The position numbers and the translations under genes are program-made. From Sulfurovum sp. (GTDB lineage Bacteria; Campylobacterota; Campylobacteria; Campylobacterales; Sulfurovaceae): DNA of 40,016 nucleotides. The notes below the pieces were generated by a model that did no database searches, was not told the origin of the DNA, and worked only from the letters and a program-made list of their open reading frames with translations. Of this stretch, positions 33,219 to 40,016 are shown in pieces. The first letter of the stretch is position 1. Every line of letters begins with the position of its first letter. The stretch spans positions 1 to 40,016 of the forward strand of contig JADGDL010000016.1 in NCBI GenBank assembly GCA_016744875.1, read 5' to 3'.

Positions 33219-33728
33219 ATGAAACCTTTTGAATCAGATAAAGTGAAAAAACTGCTAGAAGTCCTACATAAAAAACCTGCTCAACGTATAGTGCATTTTA
33301 CCCTTAGTAGCCACATACTTACCAAATATTTACATCAATTTTGCAAGACCTATGACAACGACTATTATCTCTATTGTATCAAAGATGTCTTTTATGATAA
33401 AAGTATGACCAAGTATGCAGGTCAAAGTAATATGCACATAGTAAAATTTGATCTTCATCGTCCCAATTATATGATACATGACATAGAGTTCGATTACCTT
33501 ATAGTCACACTGGACTTTAAAGACGAAGACAAAAGAAAGTTTTTAGAAAAGTGTATTCCTCTCCTTCGAACAGGCGGCCATATCATCATCATACTCCCAA
33601 ACTTAGAATATTCTCAACATAATGAGTGGAGAGATTTACTTCAGGACCAGCACTATGTTTCCATAAGTCTCATAGACGACCTCTTTGAACATTATGATGT
33701 CATCATTGGCAAACGTGTAGATAAATAA
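33219..33728 (+). CDS. hypothetical protein, methyltransferase-like fold
   Basis: A 169-residue soluble protein. The middle shows alternating strands and helices, with IEFDYLIVTLDF followed by FLEKCIPLLRTGGHIIIILPN, which resembles the strand 4-5 region of SAM methyltransferases. The glycine-rich SAM loop (motif I) is missing, so binding of SAM is doubtful. It diverges from nrdB, and the candidate sRNA on the other strand reads toward its 3' end. Function not recognised. Confidence 0.65.
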   Translation: MKPFESDKVKKLLEVLHKKPAQRIVHFTLSSHILTKYLHQFCKTYDNDYYLYCIKDVFYDKSMTKYAGQSNMHIVKFDLHRPNYMIHDIEFDYLIVTLDFKDEDKRKFLEKCIPLLRTGGHIIIILPNLEYSQHNEWRDLLQDQHYVSISLIDDLFEHYDVIIGKRVDK

Positions 33729-33749
33729 AAAATGAAATAAGAAAAGTAT

Positions 33750-33889
33750 AAAAACAGGTAACTTTTTTTTCTAATAAATTAAAGGAGGGACATCCAAAAT
33801 AGGGGAAGGATGCCATATAAATAAAAAGTTACCTAGAAAACCTCCAGAGGATAAACAAGGGAGGGGAGGATACCTCTATTTGGTTTTCT
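33750..33889 (-). ncRNA. candidate small RNA with two C/U-rich hairpin loops
   Basis: About 140 nt on the minus strand. Hairpin A (33889 to 33835) has AGAAAACC/GGTTTTCT and AGAGG/CCTCT stems and a 22-nt apical loop with TCCTCCCCTCCC. Hairpin B (33834 to 33756) has a perfect 12-bp stem (AGGTAACTTTTT and its complement), an inner GCATCC/GGATG(T) hairpin with a CCCC loop, and an unpaired CCCTCC. It is followed by GTTTTTAT, a U-run. A TATACT box sits 7 bp before the first base of hairpin A. The loops are complementary to Shine-Dalgarno sequences. No known RNA family was recognised. Confidence 0.5.
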
Positions 33890-33896
33890 TAGTGCC

Positions 33897-33902
33897 AGTA
33901 TA
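33897..33902 (-). promoter_or_regulatory. -10 box of the candidate sRNA
   Basis: Minus-strand TATACT, 7 bp upstream of the predicted 5' end at 33889-33890. No -35 box is evident, as is usual in this phylum. Confidence 0.4.
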
Positions 33903-34232
33903 GTCTCTTTTTGTGTAGTATGTGTGAAATGGGATAATAATTCTCCTAATTAGGTAGAGTATCTTGTTAATATAACACAAAATCTATCTCCTCTCCAATC
34001 TTTATCATGTAAGATTTATTGAATGGCTTACGTTATGAATAAAATTAAAAAAAGACAAAAGTTCAAAAATCACTTGCCTTAGTCAACTCTATATTGCTGA
34101 TGATAAAATTCTTTATTATTTCATCAAGCAACCTTTTCATTGTGCTTAAAATAAGCATTTTTATTTTATTTTCCATACCACAGGTTAAAAAATGTATTAA
34201 AATGGCTTATTTTATGTGTTAGATAGGTTATT
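33903..34232. other. non-coding AT-rich region with a 10-bp palindrome
   Basis: About 330 bp upstream of the small membrane ORF. It contains the palindrome CCTAATTAGG (33945-33954) and an imperfect GTAAG/CTTAC repeat near 34014. One 40-codon hydrophobic frame (34100-34222) lacks a ribosome site and was not called. Nothing else was recognised. Confidence 0.4.
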
Positions 34233-34337
34233 ATGGATTTAAATGATATTTATATTTATTTTGCTTGTGACATTATTATTCTTTTTATGATTTCTAGAAA
34301 AATACAAAAGAAAAGGAATGAAGGAGGAAAGAGCTAA
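34233..34337 (+). CDS. possible 34-aa membrane miniprotein
   Basis: Reads MDLNDIYIYF then a hydrophobic segment ending ILFMIS and a basic tail (RKIQKKRNEGGKS). This is one short membrane helix with positive charges after it, predicting a cytoplasmic C-terminus. The ribosome site is weak (ATAGG 5-6 bp upstream). It stands alone, converging on nrdA. It may be real or chance; no family is recognised. Confidence 0.35.
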   Translation: MDLNDIYIYFACDIIILFMISRKIQKKRNEGGKS

Positions 34338-34355
34338 AGTTTAAAATAAAAAGAG

Positions 34356-34391
34356 ACTGAAGTAAACATTCCCACTCAAAGAGTAGAAATG
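34356..34391 (-). terminator. terminator after nrdA
   Basis: On the minus strand CATTTCTACTC, loop TTT, and GAGTGGGAATG pair over 11 positions including two G-U pairs, starting 18 bp after the nrdA stop. TTTACTTC follows, and a pure T-run (CTCTTTTT) comes a little further on. Confidence 0.55.
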
Positions 34392-34409
34392 AGATTGAAA
34401 ATTAATGTA

Positions 34410-36779
34410 CTATTGACAACCAACACATTCTTGTGAACGATCTTCAACATCACCTGAAGATTCAGGTGACTGAGAACGTAGATAGTAAGTTGACTTCAAT
34501 CCAAACTTCCAGGCATTCATGTAAATCTCATTCAAGTATTTACCACTTGCTTTGTCAAGTGTAATGAAGATATTCAAACTCTGTCCCTGGTCTAACCACT
34601 TTTGTCTGATGGCACCAGCTTTGATCAGTGCATTTTGATCAAGGTCATAACTTGGTGTATAGTATTGCCAAGTATCTGCTGAGAGGTTTGGTGCTACCAC
34701 GGGGATGAGTCCAGAAAGGTTTTCTTCAAACCATTTACGTTTGTAAACAGGTTCAATAGCTTGTGTTGTCCCTGTCAAGATAGAGATAGATGATGTTGGA
34801 GCAATTGCCATAAGGTACCCATTTCTCATTCCATCTGTTTTTACTTTCTCTTTCAACGCTTGCCAGTCATGACTATAGCCAAAGAGACCACCTCTGTCAA
34901 CAAGTTTACACGCATTCTCATTTGCCTTGTCTATAGGGAAGATACCTTTTGACCAGTCCGAACCTTCAAAGGTTGGATACGCACCTTTTTCAAGTGCCAG
35001 GTTACTTGACTCTTTAATAGTATAGTAAGAGAATGACTCCATCACTTCATCGACTTTTGTAAAGTGTTCATGACTTCCCCACTCGATACTGGACTCTGCC
35101 AACATTTGTGCTTCACCCATAACACCCAAACCAATGGAACGTGATTTTTCATTTGTCTTTTTTACTTTTGCAAGTGGATAGAAGTTCAAGTCAATCACAT
35201 TGTCAAGCATACGAACTGCTGTTGGTACAACACGTGCGAGATCCTCTTGTGTATGAACTTTAGAGAGGTTGACAGAAGCAAGATTACAAACTGCTGTATC
35301 ACCGTCTGTTTTTTCTTTATCTACGATCCATATCTGTTTACCGTTTAAGCTATCAAGTGCTGTCACTTTCTTAGCTGGTTTTGTCATACCGTTATCTACT
35401 GTCAACATCTCATTTTCATCATATGCTTCTACTGAACCGTCTTCAAATGTAAACTGTGTCTTGTAGGTATTTGGTCCTGTGTTTTGAAAGATCTCAGTAC
35501 ACAGATTCGTACTGCGTATCACACCAACATGTTTGTTAGGGTTAGCTCTGTTTGCTGTATCTTTAAAGGTAAGGAACGGGTTCCCTGTCTCAAAGTAAGA
35601 ACGTAACATTTCTTTCCAAAGCCCTTTGGCTGATACACGTTCTCTTGTTATGTTGTCATCATTGTTTTCAAGTTCAATATAACGTTCTTCAAATGCTTCT
35701 CCGTAAAGACTTGTCAACTCTGTTACTTCAAAAGGATCAAAAAGTGTCCACATCTCATCTGCTTCTACTCTTGACATAAAGAGGTCATTTAACCAGATTG
35801 CAGGGAAAAGGTCATGTGCTCTACGACGCTCTTCACCAGAGTTTTTCTTTAAGTCAAGGAAATCCCTAATGTCAACATGCCAAGGTTCTATGTAAACGGC
35901 TATAGCACCTTTACGTGTTCCAAGTTGGTCAACAGCAATGGCAACATCATTGGCGATCTTTAAGAAGGGAACGATTCCTCCTGCTGCATGTTTATGTCCA
36001 TCAATATATGAACCCATACCACGAACCAAAGACCAGTCCCATCCGATACCACCACCAAACTTCGAGAGTAGTGCCATCTCTTTGTATCCGTCAAAGATAC
36101 CTTCAATGTTGTCAGGTGTTGACCCTATGTAACAAGAGCTTAACTGGTGTCTAGGTGTTCTTGCATTTGACAAGGTAGGTGTCGCAGCCATCACTTCAAA
36201 CCTAGACAAGATGTCATAAAACTTTTTAGCCCATGTTTGACAATCAAATTCATTTTGTGCCAGGAACATTGCAACACCCATAAAGAGTTGTTGAGGCAGT
36301 TCTATAGGTACACCTTCTCTGTCTTTTAAAAGATATCTATCGTAAAGTGTTCTAATACCAAGGTATGTAAACTGTAGATCACGTTCTGGCTTAAGGTAAT
36401 CATTGAGATCATCCAGGTCATACTTCTCTTTAAGCCCAAGAACGATACGCCCCTCTTTCTCTCCTCGTTCAAAGTGGTCACGAAGATGGTTATATCCTGT
36501 AAAGCCTGTTGCCTTGTGGTAAATGTCGTAAAGGAATAGTCTTGCAGCAACAAAGGTCCAGTCAGGTCTGTCAATATCTATCTTGTCAACAGCCGTTTTA
36601 ATCAGTGTTGTCTGAATCTCTTCAGAAGTGATCATATCACGGAACTGTAACTTGGCATCAACTTCAAGTTCACTTTGGCTTACACGTACTAAACCTTCTA
36701 CTGATGCAGCTGTATATTTTTGTATTTTACTTACGTCTAAAGTATCAACTCTACCATTACGCTTGACAACTCTTATCAT
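34410..36779 (-). CDS. nrdA: ribonucleotide reductase large (alpha) subunit
   Basis: A 789-residue catalytic subunit. An N-terminal ATP-cone (IRVVKRNGRVDTLDVSKIQ) provides activity control. Catalytic residues are in place: Cys in SSCYIGS, the thiyl-radical Cys and Glu in NLCTEIF (about 426), Cys in AVCNLASVNLSK, the Tyr pair in STYYLRSQ, and the C-terminal shuttle cysteines ECVGCQ. The ATG at 36779 has AGGAG with good spacing; the frame is open 21 codons further upstream, but that part is hydrophobic and unlike NrdA. It pairs with nrdB 1.3 kb downstream, which is read from its own promoter. Confidence 0.96.
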   Translation of the reverse strand: MIRVVKRNGRVDTLDVSKIQKYTAASVEGLVRVSQSELEVDAKLQFRDMITSEEIQTTLIKTAVDKIDIDRPDWTFVAARLFLYDIYHKATGFTGYNHLRDHFERGEKEGRIVLGLKEKYDLDDLNDYLKPERDLQFTYLGIRTLYDRYLLKDREGVPIELPQQLFMGVAMFLAQNEFDCQTWAKKFYDILSRFEVMAATPTLSNARTPRHQLSSCYIGSTPDNIEGIFDGYKEMALLSKFGGGIGWDWSLVRGMGSYIDGHKHAAGGIVPFLKIANDVAIAVDQLGTRKGAIAVYIEPWHVDIRDFLDLKKNSGEERRRAHDLFPAIWLNDLFMSRVEADEMWTLFDPFEVTELTSLYGEAFEERYIELENNDDNITRERVSAKGLWKEMLRSYFETGNPFLTFKDTANRANPNKHVGVIRSTNLCTEIFQNTGPNTYKTQFTFEDGSVEAYDENEMLTVDNGMTKPAKKVTALDSLNGKQIWIVDKEKTDGDTAVCNLASVNLSKVHTQEDLARVVPTAVRMLDNVIDLNFYPLAKVKKTNEKSRSIGLGVMGEAQMLAESSIEWGSHEHFTKVDEVMESFSYYTIKESSNLALEKGAYPTFEGSDWSKGIFPIDKANENACKLVDRGGLFGYSHDWQALKEKVKTDGMRNGYLMAIAPTSSISILTGTTQAIEPVYKRKWFEENLSGLIPVVAPNLSADTWQYYTPSYDLDQNALIKAGAIRQKWLDQGQSLNIFITLDKASGKYLNEIYMNAWKFGLKSTYYLRSQSPESSGDVEDRSQECVGCQ

Positions 36780-36991
36780 CTTCTCTCCTGATGTATAGAA
36801 CCCACTTACTAGAAGTGAGATAATTAGTCTGATTTTACTCAAATTTACCTTGTGTATTTTTGAAAATTGACATCACTTTTTAAGATATTTTTCATAAGAT
36901 TTAATGATAAGTTTTCAAACGCTGTATATGAGGGGAGTCATGGGATATATAGTAAAAAAGAAGTGGGAAAAGTTAGGAGGAAAAGTAACAT

Positions 36992-37017
36992 AATAATGTG
37001 GAAAGATCCACATTATT
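36992..37017. terminator. terminator after purB
   Basis: AATAATGTGGA and TCCACATTATT form a perfect 11-bp stem with a 4-base loop, 3 bp after the purB TAA. On the plus strand it is followed by TTTTT, on the minus strand by ATGTTACTTTT, so it can work in both directions; purB is the only gene reading into it. Confidence 0.7.
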
Positions 37018-37019
37018 TT

Positions 37020-38348
37020 TTATTTGAATACACGGTCAAATATTTTATCAACATTTTTTGTATAGTAGTCAAAGTTGAAACACTCTCTAATTTGTGATTC
37101 AGATAATGACTCACCTAACTCTTTGTCTGCAAGGAGATACTGAAGGTACAGTGATTCATCCTTGTCATTTGTAGTAGATCTACCCTGTTGTATCTCTTCC
37201 CATACTTTCATCGCATTACGCTGGACGATTCTATATGCATCTTCACGACTAACTCCAGCTTTAGGAAGTTCAAGTAATACTCTTTGTGAGAAAACAAGTC
37301 CACCTGTTAAGTTCAAGTTCTTCATCATGTTTTCTGGCATCACTGTCAAGTTTGCTATAACATTGTTCATACGGTGCATCATAAAATTTGTTGTAATAAA
37401 TGCATCCGGCAACCAGAAACGCTCTGTGGATGAGTGTGAGATATCTCTCTCATGCCAGAGCGCTACGTTCTCCATAGCTGGGGCTGCATATGACCTGATC
37501 ATACGTGCAAGCCCTGTAATGTTTTCTGTAAGAATTGGGTTTCTTTTATGTGGCATTGCAGAAGATCCTTTTTGACCTTTTGCAAAATACTCCTCAGCTT
37601 CATATACTTCTGTTCTTTGTAAGTGTCTCACTTGTACTGCAAATTTTTCAACAGAAGAAGCCATAAGGGCTAAAGTTGTTGCCAGTCTTGCATATCTATC
37701 TCTATGCACTACCTGGTTCGAACAAAGTTCAGGTTTCAAACCTAATTCGGCCATTGCATACTCTTCAAGCTCTAATGGAGCATGTGCAAAGTTACCCATA
37801 GCACCAGAGATCTGACCTACTGCGATCACTTCCATTGTCTCTTCAAGGTTCTTAAGATGTCTTGCCATCTCATCATACCAAACTGCCAAAGTCAAACCAA
37901 ATGTAATAGGTTCACCATGGATACCATGGCTTCTTCCCACCATTAAAGTCATCTTATGTTCCATGGCACGTTTCTTAATAGACTCCATAAGCATCTTTGT
38001 ATCAGCAATGATAATTTCAAGTGAATCTTTCATTTGAAGCGCAACACCTGTATCTACTGCATCTGAAGAAGTCATACCATAGTGGAACCATCTAGACTCC
38101 TCTCCAAGACTTTCACTTACACTTGTATTGAATGCAATAAGGTCATGCTTTGTAACAGCTTCTATCTCTTCTATTCTTTCTACTGAGAAAGTAGCGTTGT
38201 TAACAATCTTTTCACAATCGTCATCAGGGATAAGCCCTAATTTATTCCATGCTTTTACAGCTGCTTTTTCAACCTCAAGCCATGCTGCATATCTTGCTTG
38301 CTGTGTCCACTTCTCTGCCATCTCTGGTCTTGAATATCTTTCAACCAT
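37020..38348 (-). CDS. purB: adenylosuccinate lyase
   Basis: Fumarase-superfamily enzyme, 442 residues, acting twice in purine synthesis (SAICAR and adenylosuccinate cleavage). The signature loop GSSAMPHKRNPI is at about 262-273, with the catalytic His in VGRSHGIHGEPITFG (about 138-152) and the TSSDAVDTGVALQ region at about 92-104. AGGA precedes the ATG. It diverges from the RluA-family gene across a 14-bp palindromic promoter and ends in a strong hairpin. Confidence 0.97.
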   Translation of the reverse strand: MVERYSRPEMAEKWTQQARYAAWLEVEKAAVKAWNKLGLIPDDDCEKIVNNATFSVERIEEIEAVTKHDLIAFNTSVSESLGEESRWFHYGMTSSDAVDTGVALQMKDSLEIIIADTKMLMESIKKRAMEHKMTLMVGRSHGIHGEPITFGLTLAVWYDEMARHLKNLEETMEVIAVGQISGAMGNFAHAPLELEEYAMAELGLKPELCSNQVVHRDRYARLATTLALMASSVEKFAVQVRHLQRTEVYEAEEYFAKGQKGSSAMPHKRNPILTENITGLARMIRSYAAPAMENVALWHERDISHSSTERFWLPDAFITTNFMMHRMNNVIANLTVMPENMMKNLNLTGGLVFSQRVLLELPKAGVSREDAYRIVQRNAMKVWEEIQQGRSTTNDKDESLYLQYLLADKELGESLSESQIRECFNFDYYTKNVDKIFDRVFK

Positions 38349-38374
38349 AATACATCCTATTATCTATAATTTAT

Positions 38375-38388
38375 GATAGAATTCTATC
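38375..38388. promoter_or_regulatory. palindromic divergent promoter of purB and the RluA-family gene
   Basis: GATAGAATTCTATC, a perfect 14-bp palindrome, places TAGAAT -10-like boxes on both strands, about 37 bp from the plus-strand start and about 31 bp from the purB start. Confidence 0.5.
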
Positions 38389-38418
38389 CAAATAGCAGTT
38401 ATATAAAGGTGAGTGTTT

Positions 38419-39351
38419 ATGCCATTCGTTAAAGAGAAATTTCATATAGAAGAAGAGACCATTGCATTTCTTTACGTCATGCGTACCCTGAACTTTACGC
38501 AAGGTCAAGCACAAAGGCACATTGCAAAAGGTCGATTACTCATAGATGGTGAGTCAATGACTTACACTGGCGCAAAAGTAAAAGGTGATGTTGAGATGGT
38601 TTTTTTCCGTGCAAAAGGTAAAGGAGTAAGACCTACATTTCAAAACAAAGACTTCATGCTTTTTGAAAAACCCTCAGGTGATTTGGTGCATCCCAACACT
38701 ATGGCAACACCCTACTCTATGTTAGATGAAGTAAGATCTGTTGCAGGGGATAATGCTAACTCTACACATAGAATAGATATGGAGACCTCTGGACTCCTAC
38801 TGGCATCTAAACACAAAAAGGCAGAGTCCTATCTCAAAGGTTCTTTTGAAAACCGTACGATCAAGAAGAGTTATTTGGCTTGGGTAGACGGTAAACTTAC
38901 TGAGCCTTTTACCTCCAAAGAATCCATCAGAATAAACAAAGAAGGTTATGACGAGACAAAGCATAAAGTCTTTATATGTGTAGAAGGTAAAGCCTCCCAT
39001 ACTGACTTTGTCCCTTTAGAATATGATGAAGCCCTTGATGCAAGTTTAATTGCCTGCTATCCTCACACTGGAAGGACACATCAGATAAGAATCCATTTGT
39101 TTCACGTGAAACATCCCATTTTAGGTGATCCCATATATGGGGCTACGTATGAAGCAGCAGATGATTATTTAGATATGACACAGAGTGATGAAGACAGGCT
39201 TATTCATCATGGTGCTCCACGTTTGATGCTCCATGCGCAGAGTCTTTCTTTTACTTATGGAAGTCGCTTTCATATAGAGAGTAAGGAAGATTTTCACTCA
39301 CAGAAATCTTTGATATATCCTAAGAATAAAAGAGTTTTCAATAAGTCTTAA
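38419..39351 (+). CDS. RluA-family 23S rRNA/tRNA pseudouridine synthase carrying parS
   Basis: A 310-residue enzyme that converts uridine to pseudouridine in RNA. An S4-like RNA-binding segment (QRHIAKGRLLIDGE) is followed by the catalytic domain with STHRIDMETSGLLL (catalytic Asp after HRI) and GRTHQIRIHLF, ending with HPILGDPIYG. The specific RNA target (RluC or RluD type) cannot be told. The ATG has AAAGGTGAG upstream; a GTG two codons earlier is the alternative. The codons for LFHVKH contain a perfect parS site, so the coding sequence appears to double as a centromere element. Confidence 0.92.
   Translation: MPFVKEKFHIEEETIAFLYVMRTLNFTQGQAQRHIAKGRLLIDGESMTYTGAKVKGDVEMVFFRAKGKGVRPTFQNKDFMLFEKPSGDLVHPNTMATPYSMLDEVRSVAGDNANSTHRIDMETSGLLLASKHKKAESYLKGSFENRTIKKSYLAWVDGKLTEPFTSKESIRINKEGYDETKHKVFICVEGKASHTDFVPLEYDEALDASLIACYPHTGRTHQIRIHLFHVKHPILGDPIYGATYEAADDYLDMTQSDEDRLIHHGAPRLMLHAQSLSFTYGSRFHIESKEDFHSQKSLIYPKNKRVFNKS
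39098..39113. other. parS site (ParB binding centromere)
   Basis: TGTTTCACGTGAAACA, a perfect 16-bp match to the general bacterial parS consensus and a perfect palindrome. ParB bound here spreads and is acted on by ParA and SMC to segregate the origin region. It lies inside a gene, as many parS sites do. Confidence 0.85.
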
Positions 39352-39386
39352 TTTGTGGTTTAGTCTTTCTTTAAGCGACTATCCTT

Positions 39387-39482
39387 TTATCCAAACTGAG
39401 TCATTGCTTCTCCCATCATTTTTTTAAAAAAACGAAGCAAAAAATCGTCGTGGCTCTCGAATCGCTTTGCTTTCAAGGTCGT
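39387..39482 (-). pseudogene. coding-like fragment, C-terminus only
   Basis: A 31-codon minus-strand frame ending RFFKKMMGEAMTQFG and a TAA, preceded (KAKRFESHDDFLL) by an in-frame TGA. The composition looks like a real protein C-terminus rather than spacer, but there is no start or ribosome site. It is probably a remnant or part of a repeated element. Confidence 0.3.
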
Positions 39483-39773
39483 TCACCACGACACTGTTCT
39501 TTATCAAATAGCGAGGCTATCGCCAACTCTATAACTAACTACTTCATATAACTTCAAACGAGCTACTAAGCTTTTCTTCAATGGAGTTAATAGCGCTTAC
39601 GCTTTTTTCTTTTTTGGTTACTCTTTTCTATTTTGTCGTAGTACATAAAAGACGGGGTGCCCCTTGAGGGTAAAAAAGTAACAAGGATAAACAACATCAT
39701 AGTCTGGGATTAAAAGGAAATTCAAAATAAGGAACAAACACCAAAAGGTGCGTCAAGAAACGCACTATAAAAA

Positions 39774-39789
39774 TGTTTCATATGAAACA
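39774..39789. other. parS-like palindrome
   Basis: TGTTTCATATGAAACA, a perfect 16-bp palindrome matching parS at 14 of 16 positions (only the central CG is TA). It lies 0.66 kb from the perfect site and could be a weaker ParB site. Confidence 0.5.
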
Positions 39790-39797
39790 ATCAGCAA

Positions 39798-39899
39798 CTA
39801 TTTTTCATCCTCAGAGCGTGACTCATAAATAAGCCAACCTACACCAACGATTGCAACAACGGCAAGAAACCCTAACATAACTATTTCTAACATAGGCAT
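39798..39899 (-). CDS. 33-aa single-span membrane protein coupled to rlmN
   Basis: Reads MPMLEIVMLGFLAVVAIVGV then GWLIYESRSEDEK: one membrane helix (about 4-26) and an acidic tail. A near-ideal ribosome site, AAGGAGGT, lies inside the end of rlmN, and its ATG shares one base with the rlmN TAA stop (TAATG). This strongly suggests it is translated. No family is recognised; small subunits of membrane complexes have this form. Confidence 0.72.
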   Translation of the reverse strand: MPMLEIVMLGFLAVVAIVGVGWLIYESRSEDEK

Positions 39900-40016
39900 T
39901 ATATACCTCCTTCCAGTTCTTGTTCTCTAAGCTGACCACAGGCAGCAGAGATATCTAACCCTTTAGACTCGCGTATCGTACAATGTAATCCACGCTTTGT
40001 CAAATAGTCTTGAAAC
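39899..40016 (-). CDS. rlmN: 23S rRNA A2503 methyltransferase RlmN, C-terminal part
   Basis: The gene runs off the end of the window; only the last 38 codons and the stop are seen. They read FQDYLTKRGLHCTIRESKG followed by LDISAACGQLREQELEGGI. The ACGQL motif carries the catalytic Cys that forms the covalent adduct in RlmN/Cfr radical-SAM methyltransferases. RlmN methylates A2503 of 23S rRNA and A37 of some tRNAs. The part with the CxxxCxxC iron-sulfur motif is outside the window. Confidence 0.9.
   Translation of the reverse strand, partial: FQDYLTKRGLHCTIRESKGLDISAACGQLREQELEGGI

Larger units (their letters stand above)
39352..39797. other. 446-bp gene-free stretch with inverted repeats and gene remnants
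   Basis: Between the pseudouridine synthase gene and the 33-aa gene. It holds GTCGTGG/CCACGAC (39447-39453 with 39486-39492), GGGGTGCCCC (39654-39663) flanked by GTTACT/AGTAAC (39617-39622 with 39677-39682), a GTGCGT/ACGCAC hairpin (39748-39765) and a parS-like site. Part of it reads as a coding remnant on the minus strand. No complete gene was seen. Confidence 0.5.

Noticed and set aside
34100..34222. 40-codon plus-strand frame, hydrophobic, before the 34-aa ORF
   Set aside because: No ribosome site, very AT-rich, composition as expected from random AT-rich DNA.
36780..36842. 21-residue hydrophobic extension of NrdA
   Set aside because: NrdA is cytosolic and begins at the ATP-cone; the later ATG has a good ribosome site.
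36867..37097. 76-codon plus-strand frame between nrdA and purB
   Set aside because: It runs through the purB terminator hairpin and into the purB coding sequence on the other strand; no protein-like pattern.

Overview
The window looks like chromosomal DNA of a Campylobacterota (Epsilonproteobacteria) species, most like Sulfurovum/Sulfurimonas. The evidence is the AT-rich base composition, the secG-frr-pyrE order, thrS-infC with TTG starts, extended -10 promoters of the form GGGTATAAT without clear -35 boxes, and the overall housekeeping set. The genus is inferred; no rRNA is present to confirm it. No insertion sequence, phage or CRISPR array was seen. Most genes are packed into operons with 1-20 bp overlaps.

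Layout. Positions 174-3763 hold a small lipoprotein, a Bax-inhibitor-1 family membrane protein, a BioC-like methyltransferase, and secG, frr and pyrE. Positions 3779-15359 are a type II secretion (T2SS-like) locus. A long minus-strand operon runs gspK, L-like, M-like, N-like, gspC, gspD, gspE and a J-like pseudopilin, and ends in a HerA/DUF87-type ATPase. Diverging from it on the plus strand are gspG and two minor pseudopilins. No gspF or prepilin peptidase gene is in the window.

Positions 15422-17784 are thrS-infC (minus strand), followed by a membrane diguanylate cyclase, tRNA-Val(GAC) and a Sel1-repeat protein. Positions 20108-23100 are an L,D-transpeptidase-coaE-dapF operon. Positions 23288-28616 are a BatA / BatB-TPR / BatD / MoxR / DUF58 stress-type operon. 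A Ca2+/H+ antiporter (chaA-like) is translationally coupled to an upstream HTH regulator that has a 24-bp palindrome at its start. Next come pcm, a nitrilase-family hydrolase, nrdB, nrdA, purB, an RluA-family pseudouridine synthase, a 33-aa membrane protein and the 3' end of rlmN.

Three non-coding signals stand out. First, a perfect 16-bp parS centromere site lies inside the pseudouridine synthase gene, with a 14/16 copy 0.66 kb downstream, which suggests an origin-proximal position. Second, between positions 33750 and 33889 there is a candidate minus-strand small RNA made of two long hairpins with C/U-rich, anti-Shine-Dalgarno loops; it has a -10 box at the right distance and a 3' U-run. Third, the palindromic operator sits in front of the HTH-chaA operon. 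All functions are assigned by reading the sequence; no database search was run.
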